The notes below the pieces were generated by a model, which was given only the letters and a program-made list of their open reading frames with translations, made no database searches and was not told the origin of the DNA. Of a stretch of DNA of 64,000 bases, positions 39,057-51,689 are shown piece after piece (the first letter of the stretch is position 1; the number at the start of each line of letters is the position of its first letter). Origin of the DNA: Eucriotettix oculatus (taxonomy: Eukaryota > Arthropoda > Insecta > Orthoptera > Tetrigidae). Location of the stretch: positions 55,408,142 to 55,472,141 of the forward strand of contig CM067382.1 in NCBI GenBank assembly GCA_034510155.1. The letters are read 5' to 3'. The translations under genes and the position numbers were made by a program.

Positions 39057-39641
39057 AATATAGTTCAATATTTAATCAAATAAAAACTGACAAACAGGAT
39101 GTTTAACTAACTTAATGTATAAATTATAATTATTTAAAAGTGGAACTGGTAGACCAAAGATTGTATAACTTAATTTATAAAACGAGACCTCCATGAAACG
39201 ACCGATTTCGAGTATTTACTGTTGAAATGTACAATTTCTTACATTTACACTGTGACTCCATTTATTTTTATCAATGAGAATATTTATTTTATACTTTGGT
39301 TGAAATTTAATTTTTCTGAAAACAGCCCGAGAAGTTGTTCAGTTTAATATCAAAATTTTCTTGACGAAAATAATGTATTCTTCCGACGTTAAATTTCTTT
39401 TCTCCTCTTTTACGGTTCGAAGCTAAGATTTTATTTCGTTTAAAATGTGCTGAAAGTGTGCTATTTTTTTGCACGTAAATGGTAGTCAATTATTATTTTC
39501 TTTCCGCTAATTTAGTTTCTATTTTTGGGATTAAAAAATAATAATAACTGGAGGTATTAATCAGTTCCTCCAGATAATGCCACCGTGGAATTAAGAAACT
39601 ATTTGCTAATTGGTATAAGTTGTTGTTTGGATGTTCCGCAG

Positions 39642-39853
39642 CATCTGGAGGGAGAACCTTGAAGCTTCACCGAGTGAGTGTGCCTCAGTACAAGCTAAAA
39701 GGTGAGATGGCCCTGCTGCAGTGTCTCTACGACTTGGGTGAAGATTCCCTCTACTCTGTCAAGTGGTACAAGGACGACGAAGAATTCTACCGGTACGTCC
39801 CAAAGTCGAAGCCACCGCAGCACAGTTACAAGATCGACGGCATCCGAGTCGAA
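39642..39853 (+). CDS. beat: Beaten path family protein, exon 2 (first half of Ig domain)
   Basis: The exon encodes residues 22-91 of the predicted protein. The mature chain begins soon after residue 21 with LKLHRVSVPQY, followed by the Ig B-strand cysteine (ALLQC, Cys48), the YDL segment, and SLYSVKWYK with the core tryptophan Trp62. Next come EEFYRYVPK, PPQHSY and DGIRVE. The SVKWYK...EFYRY pattern is diagnostic of the beat family, which in Drosophila includes secreted and membrane-linked proteins that bind Sidestep-family proteins in motor axon guidance. The exon starts after CCGCAG, in phase with exon 1, and ends in phase 0 before GTGAGT. The subfamily is not certain. Confidence 0.92.
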
Positions 39854-40584
39854 GTGAGTACCGACAAGGTCGTTCTTTCGAAACTTCAGCTCCTCAGTTT
39901 AATTTATTTAATTACGTCTCATTAACAACGCAAAAATAAATAAAATCGCTCTTTAAAATTGACGTCCTTGATTGTCGTATTAGTTGACGTTCTACCATGA
40001 GGTCAGATGTGCATAGGGAATTACTGTACAGGACTTACCATAGGATAGACACGTATCTTGGTGAAACCCAAACACAGAGGGATTTGATGATTTCTACAGA
40101 GAGAACTGAGAAAATTATTTGACTAATTGAAGATAAGTATTGAAACATTTGGCGTTAAGTTAAGAAATAAACAATTTTAAAAGAATTACCAAGGGACTTT
40201 GAATTATTTTACATTGAAATTATAATTCTTCACGATCACTTTACGTTTGGTTTTCACTGACACTATTACCGTAAACCTCTTACAACGTATTTGCACTAGT
40301 ATATCAATTACAATAATGTCTGTTACAATCTTTACAATCAATTTAATAATAATTTATTGGAATCTTGTCTTTTAATTACCTAGATAATTTTTGTTTTATC
40401 TGGTTTCAATTCAAAGTAATTGTCGCTGAAGTGGTCCACGACACCAAATTCTTCACATGTAAATTCAATAATCTTTTCGACTGAGGGAGTCAATAGTTCA
40501 AGTTAAGGCACATTGAAGGAATAAGGAATTTGTTATTTTATTATTTTATCTTTTCACGATTAAACACTTTGCTAAATTTTTAAG

Positions 40585-40617
40585 CCTGATGAAGTCTCAA
40601 AATGGAGATGAAACGTC
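40585..40617 (+). other. Hammerhead-like stem-loop motif
   Basis: Sequence: CCTGATGA, A, GTCTC, AAAATG, GAGAT, GAAACGTC. The stem includes one G-U type change (GTCTC with GAGAT). The motif lies just 70 bases before the palindrome at 40687. Confidence 0.5.
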
Positions 40618-40686
40618 ACTTTTGTTAATAAATAGTTAAATATTTACAATAAATAAAATGACGGCCAAAAAGTCAGCATTAAATAT

Positions 40687-40852
40687 ATAGACTGAACAAG
40701 AAGTTCTCGGGATTTCACCCGGGTTATGTCAATCATTGGATACGACGTTTCGAAGGCTACCTGAAGACGATGGCGGAGATAGCCTTCGAAACGTCGTATC
40801 CAATGATTGACATAACCCGGGTGAAATCCCGAGAACTTCTTGTTCAGTCTAT
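40687..40852. mobile_element. Perfect palindromic element, 73-bp arms, 20-bp centre
   Basis: The arms 40687-40759 and 40780-40852 are exact reverse complements. The centre is CCTGAAGACGATGGCGGAGA. The arms contain AGTTCTCGGGATTTCACCCG, TCAATCATTGGATACGACG and GTTTCGAAGGC. Together with the centre they create the CTGAAGA...CGAAACGTCG motif. A diverged single-arm relative is at about 51650-51745. Perfect identity suggests recent insertion or arm homogenisation. It is non-coding. Confidence 0.85.
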
Positions 40853-42157
40853 CCACCGGGAAAGCCTACATTCTCTAATTAAATATATAAGTCAGAAAAC
40901 TATGACGCAATAAATCATTTACATATTTTCAACGCGATTTTAGTTTTGGTCTGTAATACTGAATGAATCCACCCATACTGTAGTTATATAATTTGACTAC
41001 CTATTTTCCAAACAAGGTCGTATCTGTTATGTTTTCCAAACATATTTTAATACCTCTGTGAACATGATTTTCCTTTATATTTCCATATAATATTTTTATT
41101 ATATTCCAATTGGAATTTATTAATTCAATAGCTAAATTTGTTGGTGTATTAGTAAATGTGGTTACTATAATCAGGCTTATAATTTTTTCTTTTACGCCTG
41201 TTTTCTTTCTGAATTTAAATATAATTTTAGGAAGACCACCGTAAAGAAGACAAGCATGAGATTTTAAAATGAGCGAAACCTTAACGATGGTGGTGTTGGG
41301 GATCCATATAAACTATTTCTTTCGTGAACTAGTATTACTGCTCAGGTTTAGTAAATTACACAGGGCCTTCTTTCGTAATCAGGACTTTCTAGACTGTCGT
41401 TTTGCAGTGAGCAAGAGAACTGTCACTTATCGGCCTGAATAAGATTGTGCTTGTAATAATAAGAGAGAAGATCTTGGTGAGCTGTAATCAGTTTATAAAT
41501 AACATAGTATTTGCCTTCCTCGTCAAAGATTGAGGAATGACCTTTCATTGATACTAATCATTATGACTGACGAGGCGGAGACGATACATTAATTGCCTAA
41601 GAGAATTCCTGGACGTATTTTAAAGATTTCAGCGAATCAGTAGCTCATTTTTTGGGAGCTTTAATCGGCATACAACTAATTTTAAATACAGCGTAATAAA
41701 AAAGGTTTATTTCCCTTAGTTTTAAAAATGAATCAGTGCCTTTTGGGCAACGATGAAACATGTAAATTATTAACATTCGCCCAATTAAATAACCGATCCC
41801 GTTATATTTGAAAGCGGAACATTACGTGTAATGTTAGACAATATCCCAATTAGGCCTACGGAACAAGCTGGTGTATTTTTTTTTATTCGAAAAAACGAGA
41901 GGAAAATACAAATAATTTGTTTTTATTTGCTAACAGTAGCTGAGGATGTATTTTTATATTTTACAGTCTAGTGCCAAGCTGACTTGTTAATACTTTTCTT
42001 ACCTTTAAATCTTATGTTTCAAATACCAAATATTTCTCTTTATCGTGAACGACTTGGCTTAAATTTTCATCGTTTGACAATTCACATTGTAAAATAACGT
42101 TGTAATTATCGTTTCCATTTTCCTCGTACACATTTTTTTTTGTGCTTCTATTTTCAG

Positions 42158-42293
42158 CAACATCTTTCTGACGACAAGCAAGTCTACCTCAGGAACCTGA
42201 ACTTCAAGTCGTCGGGAGTGTACCGTTGCGAAGTTTCGGCTGAAGCTCCGTCTTTCGCTTCCGCTCAGCAGGAAGGACGAATGGAAGTCGTTT
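42158..42293 (+). CDS. beat: Beaten path family protein, exon 3 (second half of Ig domain)
   Basis: The exon encodes residues 92-136. It opens with QHLSDDKQVYLRNLNF and carries the F-strand motif KSSGVYRCEVSAEAPSF, whose cysteine (Cys115) would form the Ig disulfide with Cys48. It ends RMEVV, where the Ig domain closes. The SGVYRCEVSAEAPSF text is a strong family signature. The exon begins in phase 0 after TTTTCAG and ends in phase 1 before GTAAGT. The second Ig-like segment and C-terminus expected in this family are not found downstream in the window, so the gene is incomplete here. No N-glycosylation sequon is present in residues 1-136. Confidence 0.92.
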
Positions 42294-42693
42294 GTAAGTG
42301 CTGCTGTAATGATTCCCATCGCGAAATTATATGATAATTAATAGCAACTGATATTCGGTATATCGTAGGAAAGTTTGTAAATATTTTATTTTAATACAGA
42401 GAATAGCTAGGTGTTATATTACATAAGATCCTAATACAATGTTTAACCATATACTGGGAGATTGATTTATACGACATTATACAACTATTTTAAGGATAAT
42501 TATTCCTCCACAGTATGAACGTCCCCTTTCAAGTTAACCTTCATTTTCCTGTATTAAATCATTATTTCAATTTTTTTAACAGCCGAAATTTATTGTTTGC
42601 AATCTCTTTTGTAAACTTGGAAGAAAAAAAATCACGCCTGAAACCCCTTTCTTTTTTACCCTGACAGTTCACACCCTCAGAACTCTACTCAGT

Positions 42694-43085
42694 TGTTGTT
42701 GTAATCAGTACTTATTCAGGTCTGATGCAACCCTACATGCTAATTTATTCTGCGCAAGTACACAACTACCATATCCCAAATCTTCCGTAATCTACTTAGA
42801 CCCTCATGTCTCAAAATGTGGTTCTTCAATCTATCCCTTCCCTTGGTAAAAGGCCTTCATATTGTTCTCACTTCCTCTATTCGTCTTAGAACTTAATGGT
42901 TTTAGTTACCCTATCTATCCATCTTATTTTAAGCATTCTTCTTTACCACCACGTTTTGAAAGCTTCTATTCTTTCCATTCTGCAATCCCCATCGTCCACG
43001 TTTTGCACCCGTTTAACACCATTCTCCATACAAACATTTTTATTAATTATTTCCTAATATTCACGCTTATCAAAGATCGAAGGTT
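42694..43085 (-). pseudogene. Antisense LINE fragment (RT 3' end)
   Basis: The plus strand starts TTGTTGTTGTAATCAGTACT and continues with CTCATGTCTCAAAATGTGG, ATCTATCCATCTTATTTTAA, GCATTCTTCTTTACCACCAC and TCCACGTTTTGCACCCG. These match the LINE at 9361-9790 and 62600-62840 base for base in many blocks. It is truncated and frameshifted. Confidence 0.8.
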
Positions 43086-43485
43086 TTTCAGTGTATATTC
43101 TGGTTAAATAGTTCTTGGCAGAGTACGCCATCGAAACGTCGTGGCTTAAGCTTCACTTTCTCCTGGGTGGTTTTCCGAAATACTCACGAGTGAATGCCAG
43201 GGGTGGGGCGGTTAGCGTGCGTGCTCGATCGAGTGGTTGCATGCGGCCCAAGGACCAGTGAAGTGCCGGACGTCGTCTGTTTGTGCCACGGCATTAGGAT
43301 AACACGGGTTGGGGATCCTCCTCTCGTCTCGAAGGACAGGGGGGGGGCCCGCGATGATTGCGGGCGGGTGCGTCGCTTGTTTAGAGATCTGTTCATTGCC
43401 CATGTGCGTCTGGGGGGCGCTTGGCGCCCCAATAAGCCCATAGTCGGCTGGTCGGCACCCACTCCATTGTGTCGAAGCAGCCGGC

Positions 43486-43486
<1 letters not shown>

Positions 43487-43536
<50 letters not shown>
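43487..43536 (+). repeat. Homopolymer run of 50 C
   Basis: An uninterrupted C tract, which opens glycine- and proline-rich frames on both strands that should not be read as proteins. Its true length is likely uncertain in the assembly. Confidence 0.95.
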
Positions 43537-43538
<2 letters not shown>

Positions 43539-46500
43539 CCCTCTCCACTCCCCCCCACACATTGCCGACATCGACTTCGTCAATCACGGCCCCAACACTT
43601 CAATCGTTCGACTCCCTTTATCTTCGCTTGCCTGATTTTTGCTGAATTCTTCTCGGTGTTCTCTCAGCTTTCATTCTGACGTATTGTAGTAGTCTGTGAG
43701 GATTTTTTATTATGTTGGATACAACTGCAAATATGAAATTCTTATAAGTTTTTTGCTTGACGTTTAACGCGGTGGTAGGCTATCAGAGTATTTATCCCAT
43801 CGGGTATTGAAGATGGGATAATAAGAACGGAGTTTAAGTGTAGCTACGGTATGGTATGGTGGATTGGCGCGAGCCATATCCTATCGTGGGCGACACAGTG
43901 TATGTTAGTGCGCTACATTTTTATTTTGTCGCGCTTCGCTGGGGAGGTACGATACCGTTACTTGGTTGGAGACGAGTGATAGTGGAGCGCAAAGTATTGT
44001 AGGGTTGGTTAATAGGATGTGGCAGCGCGGGGTACAGTACTAAGTGCTTATCGTACTCTCAATTTAATTGAGTATGTCGAGTGTATTCTCGATGATCTTA
44101 CGTAAGATAGGCCACGTCTGACTATATTAGTTACTAGTATGCGATGAGTATAATCTATGTTTATTACCAGGATCTGATTTCTATTTTTTTACTAGGTTTC
44201 TCGTTATTTAGGACGTGTTGTTATCTCTTAGGTGAGGCCTGTGCCCCGCAAGCTTTGAAAGCTACTCCCACCTTGCCTACTTTGTCCCTCGAGAGGAGTC
44301 TAGCTATAATCCATTTAACGCGTGCAGCAGTTCGCTGTCGCACGAGTGGAAAGTATACATCAACGAACAACCTGTAATGTGTCTTGTAAGCCATTTCGAC
44401 GTACTATCTCGTCTATGAAAATTCCATATAGGACCGATAGCGAGCACTTAACGTAAAGATATTAATATCAGAGAGTTGTCAAGGGTTAACCGTTTCGATT
44501 AATTTTCCGAGTGTCGTGATGAAGATGTACAGGATATTCGAATAGAAAATTATTATCAACGGAAAATAGGAAATTAGGTCTAAGAGAAAAGTGACTCTTG
44601 TATCACAAATGAACGATTTTATGTAACTTCATTTTTGTTACCCATCAGAACGTGTAACTTTTTAAACTTCTATGAATATCGAGAAAATATTAAAAGAGAT
44701 ATGCGGACTCATTCGATCACATTATATTTACGATACTAGTTTCTTCATTTTGATTACTCAAAGATTAAAGCTAAATAATTTTATTGTTGAAAGTTTAGGA
44801 AATAGAGAAAGATCAGGCTAGTATCGTATAATTTGATTCCTAAGCGTTTTCAAAATCGCGCGTTTCAAAGTGACAGCACTTTTACTGTTTGTTTTTAGAT
44901 TTAAGAGTACGTAAAAGTTATTTTAAACATAAGACTATATGATAATACCAGATTTTTCCAGGAAAACTTGTCTCTTCATTGAAATCTGGCTTATTGTTGA
45001 ATAACTGCACATGGCTTTCATTCAAACCAAGTTATACATTTTACAGCGTCTCTGTGTTTTGTTTTCTCACTTCTATAGGACTTGGAAACCTCGTCCGAGA
45101 ATTTTAAATCAGTCAAATTTTTGCCCTCGGTTGGTAGGTGATCGGCTATTCATAGTGGTTAATTCGGCTTAGAATATTCTTTGTTACAGTAAGAGTAATG
45201 TCCTTATTGGCTTTGCGATTTCCAGTCAAAGTCCAGAATAGATGGTATGAGATTGCAGCAGACTCTTATAAACCTAGTGATAGAAGGATAGAGCACCTCA
45301 ACAGCAATCCTAGCCGCAAGGATTAATCAGTTTATGTACTTCATTGCAGAATTTGCACGATATTCTAATAATCACTAATTAGATTGAGATTAACGATAGA
45401 ACATAATAATTTTTTTTATATGAAGATTGTATTAACTCTGTAGCTAATTCTCTTTCCATGCATCAGCTGATATATTTTGGATAATTTTCGATATAGCAAG
45501 GCAATACGAAGCTATATTGGCTAACCATATAAACGTATCTGTGCAATTTTTATTTGCTTTTGGTAACTTATTTGATTTCAGTCTCTAGTATTTTACTAAA
45601 TAAATAGGATCTTTTTGTGGAAACGGTTTGCGTTGCCGTAGGTGCAAGTTGTATGACTATCCACCTGGAATGAGTAGCGCTCTTCTGCGGGCAATTCCCA
45701 AGGTGGATGGTGTCCTTTTCCTTGGTCCGTTCGTTTCTCACGTTTTGCTCATTTAAGGACGTTGTCCCATTTACTCTTGACAAACATGGCTTCTATGCGC
45801 GTTCTCAGGATGCGTCGCCTCATGCTCTGCTCGGCAGCGTACTCTTGTGCAAGGAGCAATCTAGCTGGAGCAGCGTTCTGATTCAGAGGATCTACTCTCG
45901 CTCAACCAAGGTTTATCCATACGCTTGGACTGTTATCGTCATTTAGGTAAATATCTCAAGCACTAGTCTTTACCGACCTCCTCGTTTCATAGCTCTATCT
46001 CGGACCTAAAAATACTTAAACTATCTGATGAGTTTATCATAATGGCATTGTACTTGTACGTATTATTAAGAAGATTGAAATTTGTTTTTTTTTTTTTATA
46101 TAATTATTTAATCGTTTATATATTAAAATAGATGATTTAACGTCTGCTAGTTTAATATGGAATACTTATAATAATTTATTCCGATCCGACTTATTGTTGC
46201 TTAGTATTCAAATATACTTAGTTTTGATTAGTTTTTAACGACGTTTCATGGCACATTTCATTTCCGCAGGCCTTTCTTTTATAAGGGTTTTAATTATCAA
46301 ATCTATTGTAGTAAAATTCCTAATTATCAAAAAAGCTACAAAAATTGATTGTCCTTAGTTCAGCTAATTGTCTTTCATGCCCACTCAAAGTAGCGGTCCG
46401 CCGGCGCTTAGAATCTATCGATCTAGTTCAATACAGTTTGCACTCAAGATCTTATTAGGCACAATAGCAATTTAAATACGATTGGCCAAAATTTTGTATA

Positions 46501-47478
46501 TGTTTCTTTTGAGTAATATGCTTGTATTTTTTACAATAATCTTGGATTAATTAAACTCTGAGAGATTTTCTTGGATTCTTTATAGCGCGTTAACGAAATA
46601 TTGCGCCGATTTTTTTAAGTGTTTTATTAAGATGTGTATTGGTCGTGCAAAATAAAGAAAACTGTATGTTAAAAATCTCGGTCGGACGAATTATATTTCA
46701 GATTTACATAATTACCTTTTATATATCTGCGTAAGAAAATTATTTTACTTGATAATCCATTCCAGTTTAGAGGGTGCCAATTATATTTTTCTGTGTGTGT
46801 ATTGATGTTAGAATGTGATTTCTTGATTGTGTGTGTCATTCATATTCGATTTGTTTTATCCTATCTGGACGTTCATAGGGTCGCTGCCTAAAATCACATT
46901 TTTTGTATATTCAAACAGAGTTTAGAACTATACGTACTGGATATACTTTATTAATGGCTGGGATCTTTTATAGTTAATGACTCACTATAAACTGAGATTG
47001 CAACAATAAAGCATAATGTTTATTTAGACATACCACAAAATACATAAGAAATTATCCCTCGATTGTTGTGGAGTATATGATCTGTTGTTAGATATAATCG
47101 GCTTACTTCAAGTCTTTAATTTTTGAGTATTGGCTTGACCGATGTAACAGTCGTTCAGAATTGATTGAGGGAGACTTGTTTATTTATCTCATGGTCGTGC
47201 ACATCTAACATTGTTATAGAAGTAATTCAAAGTTTACTGGCACAATATGGAGTATTTCTTTATATATCTGCTATATACTAATGTATGTATTTTCTGTTTT
47301 TTTTTACTGCGTTCACTAGTGTCGCCTCAATTCGCTCATGATCTCTCTACTAATTAGTTTTCTTATTTTTCTTTGCTTTTTTTCTCCTTGCTTTAGATCG
47401 CTCTAGTAACTCCACGGGGATGATATGATATGTCGTAATCTCTCATCAAAGTTGAACTATCAGAGCAAGCCTGTATCT

Positions 47479-47504
47479 CCCCCCCCCCCCCCCCCCCCCC
47501 CCCC
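47479..47504 (+). repeat. Homopolymer run of 26 C
   Basis: Second long C tract, on the same strand as the C50 run and about 4 kb downstream inside the same compositional interval. Confidence 0.95.
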
Positions 47505-50233
47505 ACAGTTACACTTGAAGCCAGATAATGATGCTGCTTACCTCTCGTCTGCTTTGGTTTAATTTAGTGTAAATAGTCTTTAGTCTACTAAGTTTGCTTC
47601 TATACTACCTTTTTTTTCTCAGTTTTATGATTTAATTTTCTTCTAGCATCACGTTAGTACCGTTCTATGTATAGTAAGGTCAAGCGGCAGTTCCTGTAAG
47701 AGATTCGTTAATATATGAATATTTTCTGGTATTTGATACTAACCAGAAGATTTGTATTTCTTTGTTAGGGTTTTTCTCGCACTCATTCGTATGCTTCGCG
47801 ATCGTAAGTGGTGTCTATTAGAATCGTTTAATTATCTCTTTGCCCCTCTGAATGTAGTTTTCTAGAATCACTCTAATAGTACTATTTGATCCTAAATCAG
47901 GCTTCAGCGATTCTCGTAAATAAAGACTGCGTAGCTCTTGCTTGAGATCAAGATATTTTGAGAATGAATGTTCTTATAGATTTTTTCAATAATTAACATA
48001 TTTGTCTTCGAGTAACTGGAGTAAAGCGAATCCTTACTGATTACCTAGGTCTAATTCGTGTAAGCTTGTCGCATTATGTAGTACTTTGTTAATTTTTTCA
48101 TAATTTTGTAAATATATCTGTTTATGAAATAATTCTTATTATTATACTAGTTGAAAATGTACATTATTATTACTTATTATGATATAAACTATTATTCAAT
48201 AACAACGGTATTTTTAACGACTGTTCTCGTTGTCGGGGTCTTTATTGTCAAATGGAGATCGCATAATGTTCTGTGTCTTTTGAAGATTTTATTTGACTTG
48301 GTATTGGACGACTGACACTAGCTCCACTCCAGAAGCGGGACGTAATACAGAAATACGCTCATCGTCATTTTTGTTAGTATCGACTGTCCTTCTGCGCATC
48401 TCTTGTCCGGTACGATTTAGAGACTGGCGTACACTCATTGTCTACACTTAGAATCCACAAGGTTGCAGTCGCATAAGTCTTAGGATTCATTTTAAAGGTT
48501 ATAATTATACTTGAAAAAATGACTAAATTCATTTTTCAATAAGTGTAATATACGTTGTGAATTGAAATCGTTTACTTAGGATCGCCTTAGGTATCATCTT
48601 CTGTACATATTAACGATCTCATTCTAGTAGAACTACAAGGTTTAATAATAATTAGAAGTCAGTTGAAGTTGATATTCTTTCTGATCAATTGTTGCTGTGA
48701 TTCGTGATTGCTTAGAGCTTGCTAAAGATTTTAGTTTTTTTGCCGGACAGTTAATTACTTGTTAACTTTGAACATATGTCCCAATCTTCTCTCTCCCGAT
48801 GTTCCCGATCTTGAAGAAATTATGCCGCTTGCTAGTCCGCGCAATTAACTCTAGTGTGTTATTTTGGTGAGTTTTGAGAAAGGTTCTGCTCGTATATTGC
48901 ACGTAGACATTTGCTATTATTGAATTTTACCTATAATATTCTCAAGATGCCGTATTATTGCTCGTGTACGCGCAGTATCTTTGTGGTTAGTTGACATTAT
49001 CAGATGCTCTTGAGGCTACGTTTGTCCGCAGCTCGGGTCACTCGATCCCACCGCCGTGGCGTTTTTCCTCACTCCACGAATCCCTGCGTTCGCCATGCAA
49101 CCATTTCGTCACACAGTGATCTTTCCGTCCTGTAGCGGCTAGGAGTATGCTTGGCTCAACTATGATGACTATGGGAAGGACAATGTGTGAGCGATAGAGA
49201 AACGTGTGATAACGATCCGTCTACTGTGTCTGTTCGTTCTTAAATACTTTACCCCTGCAATTTGTTATCTCTATCCACGCTCCCTGCCTCCGCCTCACAA
49301 TCTATCACAGGATTGTGTCTTGGCTGTGTCTGACGGATCGTATGATTTGATAACGACTTTCGGCAATACGATCTATCCCATAAATCTACCACTACTATAT
49401 TTCTTTACCTCAGAAAAGTAAATGACAGTCAAACGCATAATAAGGTGTAAATAATCTCTATAGGATCAACTACGTGGAACTTTATATCCTGAGCCAAAAA
49501 ATTATGTTACAGCGCTCGACGGAATCTAGTAAAAACCAACACAACCTTTCGATTTAACAGGCTCGTTTACAGAATTTTGTCTATAAATATAAAAAATCAT
49601 TCATTATTCCTCGAAAGTCAGATTTTAGAACAGTGCAATCCAACTTGTTTTATTGCAATTATCACGAGGAAAAGTGCACGGATAAGTGAAAAACTGAAAC
49701 ACGAAGAAAATATTTTTTGGAAACACGCTCAGTAACTTCTATGATAGATATTACGAATGTAATGTTATCTAAATTACACTTGGTGTTCCTCATTACAACT
49801 ACAAATTTTTTAAAAGGTAAATTGTAATTTAATAATTGTAAAAAGTTTGAACAAATTTATATAAGAACAAATAAGACGACGATCAGTAACATAAAGAGCG
49901 TAACTGACTCGTTAGTATAGTATACAATTAGACAATAAATTAAGTATTTTCTCTGTGTTAAAAGGAAAAGGATATAAGGTTCCGCGAATGGTCTTTTTAT
50001 AGTACAAATTATAGGATATTGATCCTGAAAAATTGAGAATTATATACAAACGTTGAACATATCAATACACTGACATTAAATTAGTACCTTTTGCTTTCTA
50101 TGTATTCGTCCGTAAAGAGAAAAGTATCTGAAATGTTATGTTCCACTTTAATAATTGTTTCAATGTTTCTCGTCTTCTTCATTGTGACGAAGTTATTCAT
50201 TCCCCACGGACCTAAATGATGCCGACGGGCGTG

Positions 50234-50241
50234 TGACGTCA
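50234..50241. promoter_or_regulatory. CRE-type site TGACGTCA
   Basis: Perfect palindromic consensus for CREB/ATF-type bZIP factors, in GTGTGACGTCACTCG. First of four such sites within 3 kb. Confidence 0.4.
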
Positions 50242-51689
50242 CTCGTCGAGTGGGTCGTAATCGTCATATTCCTTTTTCCTGTATGTCAGCTTATGGTTGC
50301 AATTTCAAAATGAAACACATTGTTGTACGGACAATATCTTGTCTCGGGCAAGAAACGAAGAACGTGTATATTTACAAATTTATAATTGTCAGAAAAAGAA
50401 GAACTATTAATATTATGTGTAAGGTCTATAACAATTGTTCCGATTTGAATTAAATGTAATTCCAATGTCTATATTTCCTTAATAATGTTTGTATTGCTAA
50501 CAGTTAATTTGTGGAATAATAAAAGAGAAATATATTAACAAGATTTCTTTTCTATGCATACGATCAGACATGTCTGAGTAAACATTTTTAAATGTTTGAA
50601 TAACCTCATTTCGAATACCATTATTTTGTATTAAATTTTTTAAAACATCAGTAGAAAAAACGTGAATTTTTTCCGACAGATGACTAACGAAGTAGGACAG
50701 AAACAGGTAAGTACAAATTTCGATAAAAAGAAAATTTCATTGAAATGTAGAATTTTTTTGCCGTATGTTTCTTTACCCCACAAACGAAAAAAAAATCACC
50801 CAGCTAATGATAACAAAAAATTGGTAGCAAATAAAAGGGGTGCGACGTAATCGGTAATATTTGTTAGTCAGTCAATTTTCGCGTCTAAGTGGTAAACTTG
50901 TTTACAGATTGATTTTAACGAATCATTTTTAATGAAGATAGAATGTAATAAAGGAAGAGGAATATAGTGATTTTCGTACGAATATCCTACATTAAAATCA
51001 AGTGAACCATGCAGAATAGTTCAGACAATTTCCAACAGTACATATAAAGTGGAATCACTTTAGTACTTCTCCCCGGACATTTTCTTCAATATAAAAATTA
51101 CGCAAAGTTCTACAAAGTCACTTTGCATAAAGAAAACTGAGAAGTTTTTACTGTAACACGTCCTGCATAATAATTGGACTGTGAAAAATCGAGACTACAA
51201 AAGCGGTATTTCGAGCACGTGGCATATTTAAAAAAAATGTGTGAAGGTCTACATTTCAAACAATGGCAATTTCCCTTCTCTTTTCATATGTAATTAACAT
51301 TAAACCTGGAGAACCTTGTGCGTTTCATCTCTGCGTTTGAAATGTATTTTTTTTTGGAGTGTCTGTATTTTTTTAAGAATCCGTACTTTAGATCTGGATG
51401 GCAGTTGTTTCATTATTTAACGTTAAAGGATATACATATAATAAACATTTAATTAACGTTTCATTTTAAAATAATAAACTGACGAAACTTCTCAACTGGC
51501 CGAAATTTAAATCAATTACTGATAATTGTTTTTACATGCTAAATTTTTCTTTCAATCTATTACACTGTAATATTTAAATTTCATAGGTCTTAGATTATAG
51601 TCATAATTTAGAATGTTATTTTCCCGGTGAACAGATGGAATATATAAAGTTCTCTGGTTGGCACCCGGGTTATATACACTGTAAAACGC

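Larger units (their letters stand above)
11659..39641 (+). other. Intron 1 of the beat gene (~28 kb)
   Basis: The intron starts GTAAGG and ends in CCGCAG. It is AT-rich, carries many decayed repeats that are listed separately, and has no recognisable exon. Patches of higher GC and lower repeat content occur at about 15780-16020, 19200-19400, 26200-26400, 27770-27960, 32300-32760 and 34140-34450. These could be conserved regulatory elements, which are common in long introns of neural guidance genes, but no specific function can be read from them. The length assumes exon 1 is correctly assigned. Confidence 0.65.
39854..42157 (+). other. Intron 2 of the beat gene
   Basis: This 2.3-kb phase-0 intron begins GTGAGT and ends TTTTCAG, preceded by a pyrimidine-rich tract. 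It splits the Ig domain after GIRVE. It contains a hammerhead-like motif (40585-40617) and the large palindrome at 40687-40852. Nothing else recognisable was seen in it. Confidence 0.9.
43190..49430. other. Interval of distinct composition, possible large insertion
   Basis: From about 43190 the DNA is GC- and CpG-richer with GC hairpins (43415-43431) and a C50 run (43487-43536). It is followed by a ~5.4-kb stretch, T-rich on the plus strand, in which CpG is not obviously depleted and the A/T homopolymers and known repeats of the rest of the window are rare. A C26 run lies at 47479-47504, and a second GC-richer end is at about 49010-49350. No long frame and no recognisable protein is present. 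The exact borders are uncertain. It might be a non-coding part of a large mobile element or other foreign insertion. Confidence 0.4.

Noticed and set aside
43184..43679. Long overlapping frames rich in glycine or proline on both strands
   Set aside because: They stay open only because of the C50 run and GC-rich neighbours; three different frames are open at once and none resembles a known protein.
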